A stretch of 64,000 nt of DNA from an uncultured Butyrivibrio sp. (lineage in GTDB: Bacteria; Bacillota; Clostridia; Lachnospirales; Lachnospiraceae). The stretch lies in contig CAMNEA010000002.1 of assembly GCA_946536145.1 (NCBI GenBank), forward strand, positions 47,650 to 111,649. The letters are read 5' to 3'. Shown in pieces: positions 52,839-63,200 of this stretch (the first letter of the stretch is position 1; each line of letters starts with the position of its first letter). The translations under genes were made by a program, and so were the position numbers. The notes under the pieces are model-generated. The model was not told the DNA's origin, did not search any database, and saw only the letters and a list, made by a program, of their open reading frames with translations.

Positions 52839-54299
52839 TTAATCGCCATATATGACGGACACTGAATTCAGTCGGAACAGACCTGCTGCCGACCTGTTTA
52901 CAAACTCCTCACTGTTTTCGCTAAGCCCCATTCCGTACATCGCTGCGGATAATCTGCACTCCGGCACTCGCACAACAGCGTCACTTCCATCGCGCGCAAG
53001 TTCAAGGCTTGCTATCACAAGCTCCCTCGCCTGGTAGGATTCAGGGATGGTTCCGTCTTTGAATTCACTTGCAATGCTGTGCGAAAGGCTGCTATGGATC
53101 TCGTCCGTCACCGCAGGATACATAAATACAAGCGCTATAAGTCCAACCGCCATGGCCGCGCCTGCGGGTAATACACTCTTTTCCGAAAGCACGCTCCTCA
53201 CCCACTGGGCAAATACAGCAACCAAAAGCACATACGAGAGCTTGGCAACAACCTCATAGGATGAGCGCATACGCATGGCGAGACCTCCAATATTATCTAC
53301 ACCGTTGGCATAAGCCAGAGGGAACATGGTAAAAAACCTCAAAAGGCATGTACCCGCAAGGACAACCACCATCATTACCCATGGCACCTCTGTCTTTATA
53401 ACATCCGTTTTCATAACGACACATAGGAAAAAGACAAGTATCAATGCAGCATGGAACACCATGCTTGAAAGCAGGAGCTTCTCATCTGACAGGCAGCAAA
53501 AATAAGTGTTCTTAAGTCCGACATGCAAAGGCGCAACCTCATTGTCAAGTCTGTTAAAATTCCCCGGCGCAGCCGCGTTTAACAAAGCACCTGCAAGGCC
53601 GCCCGCAAATGGCATTATCGCTGCCTTTTTCTCCTTTACTGCAGGAAAGCTCATGATCAGGATCGCCAGGAGCCATCCCACATTGGACGCCGTGACATTG
53701 AGCGCCCCTCCGCTTGCGAAAAAGGCAAAGATCATCCCAAGATACGCATATCTCATCCTGCCGCTTCTTATATAGCTGATGCCAAGAGACGCAGCTATAA
53801 ATGAAAGTGTAAGCTCCACAAGGAAGTTTAGCGTACCGGTATACCACAGAAAGATCTCTTTGCCGTCAGAGGTTCCCGCCATTCCAAATAAAGTTACGCA
53901 AACAGCAAAAAAAATCCCGAGCGATGCTCTCATATCTCTTACTATAAGCCTGATAAGGTTGAAGAGTGAGGCACAGAACGCAGCAAATATCAGTATCATG
54001 TACATGTGAAGCAGAGGAAGTCCGCCTCTGGTGTATACTATAAGCGCGCTCATAATATAGTTGAAAAGAAATGTCCCCTGATTGGTGTTGTAGTATTCCG
54101 CCATTCTGTGGACTGCTCCTACATAGATGTTTCCGTAGTCACGGATGAGGTCTCTCGCTCCGCCCTCAAAACTGAAATCATCCTCGCAAAGATAAGTATA
54201 GCCGCAGCTTCTTATGACCGGAAAGACAACGATCATTATTCCAATGATAAACAGTATTATCAGAGCCCATTTCTTTATAAAATTGATAAATTTATTCAT
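52839..54299 (-). CDS. Polytopic membrane protein, DUF6056/GtrII-like
   Basis: A 486-residue protein with about eleven hydrophobic segments. After the first helix, Y-L-C-E-D-D-F-S-F-E-G-G (acidic pair on the outer side) matches the first-loop Asp/Glu motif of GT-C type transferases and DUF6056 proteins. The last 80 residues form a soluble tail. GT-C proteins of this type use lipid-linked sugars on the outside, e.g. to add side groups to a polymer; substrate unknown. It is divergent from the YfhO gene, 96 bases away; no strong promoter was seen in that gap. Confidence 0.8.
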   Translation of the reverse strand: MNKFINFIKKWALIILFIIGIMIVVFPVIRSCGYTYLCEDDFSFEGGARDLIRDYGNIYVGAVHRMAEYYNTNQGTFLFNYIMSALIVYTRGGLPLLHMYMILIFAAFCASLFNLIRLIVRDMRASLGIFFAVCVTLFGMAGTSDGKEIFLWYTGTLNFLVELTLSFIAASLGISYIRSGRMRYAYLGMIFAFFASGGALNVTASNVGWLLAILIMSFPAVKEKKAAIMPFAGGLAGALLNAAAPGNFNRLDNEVAPLHVGLKNTYFCCLSDEKLLLSSMVFHAALILVFFLCVVMKTDVIKTEVPWVMMVVVLAGTCLLRFFTMFPLAYANGVDNIGGLAMRMRSSYEVVAKLSYVLLVAVFAQWVRSVLSEKSVLPAGAAMAVGLIALVFMYPAVTDEIHSSLSHSIASEFKDGTIPESYQARELVIASLELARDGSDAVVRVPECRLSAAMYGMGLSENSEEFVNRSAAGLFRLNSVSVIYGD

Positions 54300-54395
54300 A
54301 GCAATTCACCTACAGCGCAGTTTTAAGCCATTATACTACATCTTCTATAAATATGATAATATGTTGTAAATATCAATCGAATCGGGAGAATAGCG

Positions 54396-56780
54396 ATGAG
54401 CTTTGAAAAAACCGGAAAATTTACGCACCTTACAGGGAGGGATAGATTTCTTTTTCCCCTGATGTGCTTTATAACCGCTCTGATACCTGTTCTGTATCCT
54501 GCGATCATGGGACGCGGTTTCTATTTCATATCCAATGACTTCAACGAGCAGATGCTTCCCTTTCTGTTCAACTTTCGTGATGCCTTTTCAAACGGGCTCA
54601 ACACCTATCTATGGAATTTCGATCTGGGAACTCCTATGGTCTATGCCTATGGCTACTACGGCCTTGGGAGCATCTTCTACTACCCGGTTTTTCTCGTTCC
54701 CAGAGCCTTCATGCCCTACATGATCTCCGTGATCGTGCTGCTCAAATACATGACGGCCTGCTATACGTCGTTTTTCTTTATAAAGAGATTTACGCACAGC
54801 CCCAGAGGTGCCATGGCAGGGGCGCTTCTCTATGCGTTCTCGGGTCTTCAGTGCACCAACATTGTCTTTTACATCTTCCACGATGTGACAGCTCTTTTCC
54901 CGCTGATGCTCCTCTGTCTTGATGAGATGATCCATGCAGATGACAAAAAGAGCCTCCTTAGATCCGGCTTTTTCTTTGCGCTGGCCGTTGCGATAAACTG
55001 CCTTACCAACTATGTGTTCTTTATCCAGAGCGTCGTCGCAGCAGTTATATACTATCTGTTCATGTCAGGCAGAAAGCCGGCCGCGATGATCCAAAGAGCA
55101 CTCGTTGTTGCCCTCTTCGGGGTACTTGGAGTCGGGCTGTCGGGCGTTGTCTTTGTTCCGAGCATACTTTACATTATGGGCAATGAGCGCGCCGGGCTTG
55201 CCCTTTCATCAAACCTGTACCTCTACGATCTGAAGACAATTCTGTACATCATAAAAGGGTTCCTGCTGCCCGGCGACATCATGCTTGATGAGACGGCTCT
55301 CCTTGAGCTGGTGTGGACTTCCACTTCATGTTACCTTCCATTTGTCGGAATGATCTTCGTGATCGCGTACCTCTTAAAGCACAGAAACAGACTTTCAGCC
55401 CTCGTGATATGCCTTATTGTCATGTCCTTTATCCCGGTTGGAAACGGGCTCTTCCTTCTGTTTACGATAATCTATTCCAGATGGTGGTATTTCCTGATCC
55501 TTCTGATGGCCGTAATGACAGCCGTGGTTCTTGAAACCCCTTCGGAATATAAGATAAAACTTTCGCTCATCATACAGTCTGCGGCTATCCTCGTGACAGC
55601 CGCCGCAATATGGCTCATAAGAGATGAAAACAGTCAGAGCCTTGTCTTTCACAAGGGGCGCTTCGTGCTCATGGTTTTCTTTTCCCTGGCATGTACCGCA
55701 GCGGTTTGGGTGATCGACATTCTAAAAGACAGGTCACCGGGAAAAGAAAAGATAAGTATGTACCACAGGCTTGTCACCGCGGGCATCATGATCTGCAGTA
55801 TGATAACGCTGTTATTTACGGAGTATTTTTACAGGCAGAACTCCTATGTCACCAAAGACGAATACGTCAATATTTACAGAGCAGGCTTCGTTATGCCTGA
55901 CCCCGGAGAAGCCTACAGGTTCAGGAACTACAGAAATCCCGTGATCATGTTCTGCCGCGCAGAAAATGCCGCGGGGCTTTCAAGCTACTCATCGACCACC
56001 AGCAATTCCATCATTGAATTCGACGAGCTCTTTGACTACTGGGATGTGAGCAGGCGCGTCAATAAGGAATTTATTCCGGGCCTCCCCGAACTTCTTGGCG
56101 GCAGATATCTCATGCTCTCAGAGACGAGCACAATGGAGCGCTATCCCGACTATATCTTCTCCGAGGACAAAGAGCTCTCAAAGAGCTTTACGGTTGACGG
56201 CAAAAAGTGGGATGTCTACAGGATGGACGCCTGCCCTATCGGATACGCAACAGGCGCTGTGATATCGCACTCAGAGCTCATGCATCTTCCGATGGAGAAA
56301 AGAGGAATTGCCCTTTTGTATGCATCGGTTGTATCAGACGAAGAAGTATCCGCTCTCACAGACATCGTCCCCGAGTATAAAGCAAAGGATATCCTGGATA
56401 TCATAGGCCGAAGCAGCGACAAGAGCGAAGGTGAATCCCTCTTTTTGAACCCCTGCATCAGGGAGGCAGCCGAAAAAAATACCGCCATGGCGCTCACTTC
56501 TTTCGAGCGAAGCCACAGCGGTTTTTCGGCGGTATCAGACTATGACACCGAAAAGCTCGTGTATTTTTCGATTCCCTACGACGAGGGCTTTAGGATCACG
56601 GTTGACGGCATCAGGGTAAAGCCTGTAAACAGCGGCGGGCTCACGCTTCTGCGCCTAACGGCCGGACACCACAAGATAAATGCAACTTATCACCTGAAAG
56701 GCCTTTATCCCGGCATATTCTCAGCTCTGTTTAGCGCTATTGCGCTCATCCTTATATACCGGAAATCCTCCGGGGACTGA
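54396..56780 (+). CDS. YfhO-family membrane protein
   Basis: A 794-residue protein on the plus strand with about 13 membrane segments and a large outside region (about 490-760), preceded by CGGGAGAATAGCG. The first loop reads F-Y-F-I-S-N-D-F-N-E-Q-M-L-P-F, with the Asp needed in GT-C folds, and W-N-F-D-L-G-T-P-M-V-Y-A-Y-G-Y-Y follows, both typical of YfhO. In Bacillus and Listeria YfhO proteins glycosylate lipoteichoic acid or wall glycans from a lipid-linked sugar. The stop is only 13 bases from that of the convergent CotH gene, so there is no space for separate terminators. Confidence 0.9.
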   Translation: MSFEKTGKFTHLTGRDRFLFPLMCFITALIPVLYPAIMGRGFYFISNDFNEQMLPFLFNFRDAFSNGLNTYLWNFDLGTPMVYAYGYYGLGSIFYYPVFLVPRAFMPYMISVIVLLKYMTACYTSFFFIKRFTHSPRGAMAGALLYAFSGLQCTNIVFYIFHDVTALFPLMLLCLDEMIHADDKKSLLRSGFFFALAVAINCLTNYVFFIQSVVAAVIYYLFMSGRKPAAMIQRALVVALFGVLGVGLSGVVFVPSILYIMGNERAGLALSSNLYLYDLKTILYIIKGFLLPGDIMLDETALLELVWTSTSCYLPFVGMIFVIAYLLKHRNRLSALVICLIVMSFIPVGNGLFLLFTIIYSRWWYFLILLMAVMTAVVLETPSEYKIKLSLIIQSAAILVTAAAIWLIRDENSQSLVFHKGRFVLMVFFSLACTAAVWVIDILKDRSPGKEKISMYHRLVTAGIMICSMITLLFTEYFYRQNSYVTKDEYVNIYRAGFVMPDPGEAYRFRNYRNPVIMFCRAENAAGLSSYSSTTSNSIIEFDELFDYWDVSRRVNKEFIPGLPELLGGRYLMLSETSTMERYPDYIFSEDKELSKSFTVDGKKWDVYRMDACPIGYATGAVISHSELMHLPMEKRGIALLYASVVSDEEVSALTDIVPEYKAKDILDIIGRSSDKSEGESLFLNPCIREAAEKNTAMALTSFERSHSGFSAVSDYDTEKLVYFSIPYDEGFRITVDGIRVKPVNSGGLTLLRLTAGHHKINATYHLKGLYPGIFSALFSAIALILIYRKSSGD

Positions 56781-56793
56781 TCGCAAAATAGCT

Positions 56794-58887
56794 CTACAGG
56801 TCATCGTAAAACTCATGAACACTGTCATCGATTTCAAGGTTGTAATCGAGCGCGGTGTTCATTTTTTGTCCCACTCCGTCATGTACCATGCCCACGATAA
56901 GCCTCTCATTGATGATCGTGCTCGAGTCATAGCAGGGAACTCCGTTTAAGAAGATCGTGTACATGAAATCGTCAAAGAAGAGAAAATAATCCGCATCGTC
57001 GTAGACATCTTTTGCAAGTACGGAGCCGTCTGTTTCCAGGCTGCTGCCGACATCGCCGATCTCAGGCAGATACAATACCTTGTCCGGATCCCTAAGGTAT
57101 ACCACATATCTGATATCGTCAGTGATCTGTGATACATCGATCGGAGCGATGCTCTCAATGAAGTCTATGTACTCCTCTTCCCCAAGGATATCCCTGTCCT
57201 TGATCTCAAGGACAAGATCTGATTCATAGAAATGCTTGTAAGCAGCGGTTCGCCTTGTCAGTGTCGGCTCATCCTTCACCTTCATAAGCCTTTCAAAATA
57301 CTCATCAAACTGCGCAAGCCTCTCAAGGACATATTCCCTGTAGTTTGACAGATTTAAGTCCCTTCCCTCAATGTGACTTGACTGCGGCCATCTGCCGATA
57401 TCCCGAAGATATGCACCGGAAAAGAAGATGTCCTCCTCATAGCCCTTAAGAGCCTTGAGAATATTCTCATCTGACCACAGACCGGATCGTAGACTTTCGT
57501 ACTTTTCGATAAACTTATCAATCGCATCCGTATCGCCATTTACAAATATCTGCTCAAGGTATGTATCCTCCATAAAGAAGTTGTACTCGGGAGTGTGCGA
57601 ATACTGATCATACCTGTTTGGCGCGTTCATTCTGTACTCATTGCCCCAGGTGGCATCGAGATCCCACGGACAGTACAGCGTCTTCGTATTGCCGCGCCCG
57701 TCCTTTTTTACCGCAAGATAGAAATTCTTGTAGATGCTGTCATCGCCCTGGACAAGATCCGTAAACAGGGCATAATCGATCGCATTGTCAATATCTATGG
57801 CATCAAGGAGCTTTTCTGAATCCTTTTTATTATTGTCAAGATAGGCAAAATAGTCCGCAAGTGCCCGCCACTTGCCGCTTATCCTTCCTCCGGTATCATT
57901 CTCATCACTTATCAGCCGATAGCCCCTTACCGCGTCTTCGTTCCGGTTCCTCATCTCAAGCAGGTCGTACCTCGTATCAAGAACTTTTTTGAACAGACCC
58001 TGCCCGTCATCGTTTGAGTCTATCTCCATACTCTTCTCGTCAATGGTATAGCCGAGAGCATAGAGCCCGCTGTACCTTCCGTTCACAAAGACCTCCAGAT
58101 ACCTGTACCTTGGCCCCGTCTTTATCCCGAAGGCATTGTCCTCTCCCACCGTGTCATACCACAGATTCTGGGAAAAGACATTTCTCACCCTGTCCTCGTC
58201 GTTATAAGCAGGATACAGAACCCAGCTGTTGTTGTCCTCCATGCCAAGAAGAGAAGTCACATAGCTCCTTGCGCTTCTTCCGGGAGAGTGATATTGAAGT
58301 TTGATCCTAAGTGGAATTTTGGGGTAGATCTGGGCTGTTATGCCGCCTCTTTTCCTTATCTGCCCGTCAGACAGGAAAAGTCTTTTATCTGCGTCCTTCC
58401 TGTTATCATACAGCCTCATGGACATGGGCGAATACTCATCCGTGATCGTGGCAGCGCACTCTATACTCATAAGAGGGAGCGTCGTGCACTTTATTGAAGA
58501 TTCCAGGTAATACTCGTCATTGTAGAAAAGAAGCCTGACGCTCTCATTGTTTCTTATCATATCCTCATCGATCGGGGATCCGACAATGCGCGCGCTTACC
58601 GCGCCGAAGTCGGAGATGACCGTGACATCATGGTTTGCTGCTCCACCCCCACTTATAAGTGAATAGAAGAAGCATTCTGAGTAGCTGTCATAGACAAGCT
58701 CCTGTTCACCGATCAGCACGGAAGAAACAAGGCTTTTATTCTCCCGCCTCGCTGCGGTTATGTCGGCCGCCTCAGCCTCTGATATGACAAAGTCCCTATA
58801 GGAAGTTGTTTTTCCGATAAACAGTGGCACTGCGCACAAAAGAGCAAGTGCTGCGAGCACCAGAGCTGTAGATATCTTTTTATTCAT
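56794..58887 (-). CDS. CotH-family kinase-like membrane protein
   Basis: A 697-residue protein with an N-terminal helix (about 7-24) and a large outside domain. The CotH core shows Q-I-R-K-R-G-G-I-T-A-Q near 177, K-I-P-L-R-I-K-L, Y-S-G-L-Y-A-L-G-Y-T-I-D-E-K, the catalytic-type D-L-V-Q-G-D-D-S-I-Y-K-N-F-Y-L and the metal-site C-P-W-D-L-D-A-T-W-G. CotH proteins are atypical kinases that phosphorylate spore-coat proteins in Bacillus; in many anaerobes they are fused to wall or cellulosome parts. It follows DUF4956 and VTC genes by 6 and 4 bases in one operon. Confidence 0.9.
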   Translation of the reverse strand: MNKKISTALVLAALALLCAVPLFIGKTTSYRDFVISEAEAADITAARRENKSLVSSVLIGEQELVYDSYSECFFYSLISGGGAANHDVTVISDFGAVSARIVGSPIDEDMIRNNESVRLLFYNDEYYLESSIKCTTLPLMSIECAATITDEYSPMSMRLYDNRKDADKRLFLSDGQIRKRGGITAQIYPKIPLRIKLQYHSPGRSARSYVTSLLGMEDNNSWVLYPAYNDEDRVRNVFSQNLWYDTVGEDNAFGIKTGPRYRYLEVFVNGRYSGLYALGYTIDEKSMEIDSNDDGQGLFKKVLDTRYDLLEMRNRNEDAVRGYRLISDENDTGGRISGKWRALADYFAYLDNNKKDSEKLLDAIDIDNAIDYALFTDLVQGDDSIYKNFYLAVKKDGRGNTKTLYCPWDLDATWGNEYRMNAPNRYDQYSHTPEYNFFMEDTYLEQIFVNGDTDAIDKFIEKYESLRSGLWSDENILKALKGYEEDIFFSGAYLRDIGRWPQSSHIEGRDLNLSNYREYVLERLAQFDEYFERLMKVKDEPTLTRRTAAYKHFYESDLVLEIKDRDILGEEEYIDFIESIAPIDVSQITDDIRYVVYLRDPDKVLYLPEIGDVGSSLETDGSVLAKDVYDDADYFLFFDDFMYTIFLNGVPCYDSSTIINERLIVGMVHDGVGQKMNTALDYNLEIDDSVHEFYDDL

Positions 58888-58893
58888 GGCAGA

Positions 58894-59562
58894 TTAAAGG
58901 AGATCATCCGAATCGTATTCGATGATCGAGAACTTTTCGATGGACTTTTCTTTGAGAGCTCCTGAGAGTGCATCCGTGTCATCCAGGGAAATATCGACGA
59001 CATAGTCACATCCTTTCGGCGTGAAGTTGCGGCTCTTTATCCTGAATGATTTCGTAGTTGCAGTCAGTATCTCTTTTACCTGAGCCTCACTCAAGCTGTC
59101 CGTATGGAACACCAGGACGTAGGGCTTCTTGCCAAGGTTGACCCTCTCAAATACAAACAAAAGGATCGTGACGACCACAAAAGTTGATACAGCAAGTTCA
59201 AAGAGCTGACATCCGCAGGTGATACCGATGTGGATGGACCAGAGTATGTATATCATGTCCACCGGGTTCTTGATCGCGGTCCTGAACCTTATGATAGCCA
59301 GAGCTCCAATTGTACCCAGTGTGATAGCGAGGTTTGTCTGAAGGCTCATGACTATTGTCGCGATAAAAAACGGCATGATCGCAAGAGTGATATTGAAAGA
59401 CTTGCTGTAAAATGCCCTGTGTGAGACAAGCCTGTAAACTGCATACTCAAGAAGACTCAGGATCAGAACCATCGCAAGCACCGAGATGATCGCTGACTTC
59501 TGAAGAGCGCTGTGGCTGTATCCTGCCATTATATTGTGGAAAAACTGTTCAACAAGATTCAT
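58894..59562 (-). CDS. DUF4956 membrane protein
   Basis: A 222-residue protein with four hydrophobic segments in the first 130 residues and a cytosolic ferredoxin-like tail. The block G-T-I-G-A-L-A-I-I-R-F-R-T-A-I-K-N-P-V-D followed by helices is the DUF4956 hallmark. DUF4956 genes commonly neighbour VTC and CotH genes, as here. Function is not established; a channel or membrane scaffold for polyphosphate synthesis has been a reasonable guess. It begins 4 bases after the VTC gene. Confidence 0.87.
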   Translation of the reverse strand: MNLVEQFFHNIMAGYSHSALQKSAIISVLAMVLILSLLEYAVYRLVSHRAFYSKSFNITLAIMPFFIATIVMSLQTNLAITLGTIGALAIIRFRTAIKNPVDMIYILWSIHIGITCGCQLFELAVSTFVVVTILLFVFERVNLGKKPYVLVFHTDSLSEAQVKEILTATTKSFRIKSRNFTPKGCDYVVDISLDDTDALSGALKEKSIEKFSIIEYDSDDLL

Positions 59563-59566
59563 TTTT

Positions 59567-60259
59567 TTACCTTTCTAATGTCTGTCTTCCAAGGTAATAC
59601 TTGGAAAAAGAGGTCTGCGTCAGGCACTCGTCAGAAATAAGACGCCTGTATGTGCTGTTTAAGATGTAATCAAACTTGACCTCAAGAAGATGCCTGTCCC
59701 TGGGGAGGACCGGAACTCTCATGTAGTCCATATCCCTGAACCTGTCGATCTCAGAGGATGCGGATATATTCCTGTCAAAGGTCACCCTTACATTGGTGAT
59801 GGGCTCAGCATAGGCCGTGCGCTCGTAGCATATCACGGCCTTTGGTGAAAAGCAGCGCTTCATCGAGTGAACGCAGAATTCCCTGAGCAGCTGCTTGTCC
59901 GTGCTCCAGAGAAGTTCATCAAAGTCTCCGCCAAGGATCCTGTCATATTCAGTGTCTGTGAGCACACATCTCTTTTTATGGCACCGCCCCTCAAGTTTTT
60001 CCTTGCGCTCAAGGAACAGCTTGTCCGGAGAGCTTCCGTAGAACCTTATCCTGTACTTGAACCTTTTGAAAAGACCTGCGGAAGTATCCCGGGCGCAGCT
60101 GTCAAATATATCGTCGAAATACAGAGAATGTATGGTATACGGCCCGTCCGAGTTCTCATCTGTCTCCATAACGGATGCCACAAGTGACTCAATTTTGATC
60201 AGGTCAGCTTCACTGCACTGATATTTCCACTCATTTCTGTACGTCTTGATCGCTATCAC
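59567..60259 (-). CDS. VTC-domain protein (polyphosphate polymerase-like)
   Basis: A 230-residue soluble VTC domain of the triphosphate-tunnel fold. Visible tunnel residues: R-N-E-W-K-Y near the start, Y-F-D-D, F-K-Y-R-I-R-F-Y-G, F-L-E-R-K-E-K, C-Y-E-R-T-A-Y and L-L-E-V-K-F-D near the end. In yeast the same domain makes polyphosphate from ATP. It is at the head of VTC-DUF4956-CotH and starts 13 bases after the large GH25 gene. That the product is polyphosphate is likely but not shown. Confidence 0.88.
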   Translation of the reverse strand: MIAIKTYRNEWKYQCSEADLIKIESLVASVMETDENSDGPYTIHSLYFDDIFDSCARDTSAGLFKRFKYRIRFYGSSPDKLFLERKEKLEGRCHKKRCVLTDTEYDRILGGDFDELLWSTDKQLLREFCVHSMKRCFSPKAVICYERTAYAEPITNVRVTFDRNISASSEIDRFRDMDYMRVPVLPRDRHLLEVKFDYILNSTYRRLISDECLTQTSFSKYYLGRQTLER

Positions 60260-60272
60260 CTCTTTTGCAAAT

Positions 60273-63200
60273 TCAGTTATAAAGAAGGTTCAGATCCACA
60301 TTTCCCGAGATGCCGGAGATCTTACCTTTTGACGTATACTGCCACATATCATATCTGGTTGTGTTGTATGAAACCGCGGTCGCATACTGCGCGATCCAGA
60401 TATTAAAATCTGTCAGCTTTTTAGGATCAACCTTGCTTGAAAGCCAGGTTTTGTTGGAGTACACGCCTGCCCTGTAGCCCGCGTTCTGGATCGTACCGCA
60501 GAACGCCCTTACATTGGCTGTCCTCTGACTTACGCTTATGGCATCTCCTCTGCCGCCGCTTCCCTCCACATCGAGGTACACAGGCATACTGATTGTATAG
60601 CCCTTTATGATGCTCAGGACCATGGACGCCTCTTCGATGGCTTCCACTTCATTTTGTGCCTGGGTAAAGAAATATACGCCGACCTTGATGCCCGCAGAGG
60701 TAGCGCCCTTGATGTTAGCCTCAAACTGAGGATCCTCGATAAGCGCTCCAAGGGTCGATCCCCTGTATCCGCATCTGATGATTGCGAAGTTTACGCCCGA
60801 CTCTTTTACCTTACTCCAGTCAATCTTGCCGTTCCACTTGCTTACATCAATTCCGAGTGTACCCGATGATTTCGAGAGAACACCGTCTTTTCCAAAGGTG
60901 TATTTAGCTCCCTGGATAACCTGTTCACCGGTCACATAGTTGCCGTTCTTATCGTAGTAATAGGTCTTGCCGTCAATCGTCTGCCATCCGGTGTACTTGT
61001 AGGACTTGGCAGATTTATCAATGTAGAAGACCATCCCCTCTTTCTTGAGGTCTTCAGCAGTAGCCTGCCTGTACTTGCCGTCCTTGTCCTTGACATAGAT
61101 GATATTGCCGTTCTTGTCCTTTAGAGGTCCTGACTGGGCAACTTGTTTAGTCACGATGACAGTGAGCACGTTCTTATCATAGCCATCGCACGTCGCTGTT
61201 ATGAAAGCTGTTCCCTCTGCAATACCCTTGACTGTTCCGTCCGAAGAAATCGTGGCAAACTCTTTTCCATCCACCTCATATTTGATCTTAAGGGATGTAT
61301 CTTTTGGCTCAAATTTGCCGGTCTCACCGGCTGCGACAGTTATTTTCTCAGCCTTGAATTCAAGGGTTTTGAGCTTCTCTTCCTTCTTTGCGGCAACCTT
61401 TACTTTAACAATTCCATCGTCGAATCCCTTCGCCGATACCCTTACAGTTGTTTCTCCGGCTCCAACAGCTTTTACGACGCCTTTTGACGAAACCGTTGCG
61501 ACTTTTTCGTTGTCAGACTTGAAGGTGACCTTATCAGGGCCGTCAAAAGATACAGTTGCCTCCTGACCTACAGTGAGCGATAGCGAAGACGGTTCCACAT
61601 CGACAGTCTCAGTGACGGTCATCTCCTTTTTTGACGAAGAATCTTCCTCAACAACAGGCTTGTCGCTCTCATCCTTCTTGCTCTCTTTTACTTCCTCATC
61701 GGTCTCCTCGATTATAGTGATGTCCTCAAAAAGTCCGCCGTCCTCCGACTTTTCCTCGGATTTCTTTTCTTCTTCATCTTCTACTTTCACATTCTCAGAA
61801 GGCGTCTCTTCCTCTGCAGGATCTTCGTCAATTACGACTCCATCAAAATAACCGCCATCCTCATTATCTTCTTCTTCCTCTTCCTCATCATTACCAATGT
61901 CGATCTCGATATCTTCTTCCGATTCATCATCTTCCGTGATCTCGAGCTTTTCCCTGGCAGCGGCAAGCTTCATCACGCTGCCCTGCATAAGCCTTGAGCT
62001 GTCAGAAGGAACGACTATCAAAGACCTGTCGATCGTCTCAAACTGCTGGTCAGCGCCTGATTCTGTATTTCCATCTTCGGCTGTCTTAGTGCTCTCGATA
62101 TAGTCCACAGTATCTTTGAGTTCTGACTCAACAGCTTCTTTCTTTTCGGTATCCTCAACCGCAGCGTTGACCTCGCTCTCCTTCTTGACCTCATTGCTGA
62201 CATCGACTGCCTTAAGCTCTGCCTTATCTTTTATGGTCAAAGACTGTGTTGCCAGATCCAGATTGTATTTCTCAGAGTCCTGCGAAAGAGCGATAGGAGT
62301 TATCTTGTAAACGCCTGCAGTCAGATTGTTCTTGTATATAATCCCATCCTGGTCGTGGTCATCGTAAGTGACCTTGGTCCCGTCAGGTGTCTCCACAGTA
62401 ACGGCAAAGGGTACGCTCCCCACAAGTTTGTTGGTCTTGGCATCAAGGAACTTGATCTTCATATCGCTCTTGATGGAAGTCAGCGCCACCTTAACACTCA
62501 CGTTTTCTGCCTGCTCCGCAGTCTTTTCTTCCTCCTGCTCCTCTTCTTCGCCCGTTTCTTCGGTTTTCCCGGATTTCGCCTTATCAGCTATGGCAGAAAG
62601 GCCTGCTGCTCCAACTACTCCGTCCACATTAAAGTTTGCTCCGACTTCGTCGAAGGATTCGATCTGCTTAACCCTGCTTAATGCTCCCGAATAAAAGACA
62701 ATCGTGATCACAACAGCCACAAGCAGTATCAGTGCGCCTATGGCTGCAGCCCTCTCCGTGAAGGTGGAGTCCAGAATCCTGTCTATTATCTTTGATCCTA
62801 CAGGCTCGGAATCTCTTCTGCCTTTCCTCTTGTCACCGCCGCGTTTTTTCATGTTTCCGAGCATGGCAAGTATGGACGCTGCTGCGCTGTTTTTCCCAGC
62901 ACCCCTTGCACTGTCTCTTCTGTCGCTTCGTCTGCGGCTGTCATGCCGCGCGTCTCTGCCGTCGTATCTTGCGTCTCTGCCATCGTATCTTGCGTCTCTG
63001 CCGTCGTATCTTGAGTCTCTATCGTCGTACCTTGAGTCCCTGGCATCGCGCCTTGGGTCTCTGGCATCGTTCCTTGGGGCTCTGGCATCGTTCCTGGATT
63101 CTCTGGCGTCGTTCCTTGAGTCTCTGGCGTCGTTCCTTGAGTCTCTGGCGTTGTTTCTTGCGTTTCCGGCAGGGCGCACGCTTTCTGCGGGGCGTCGAGT

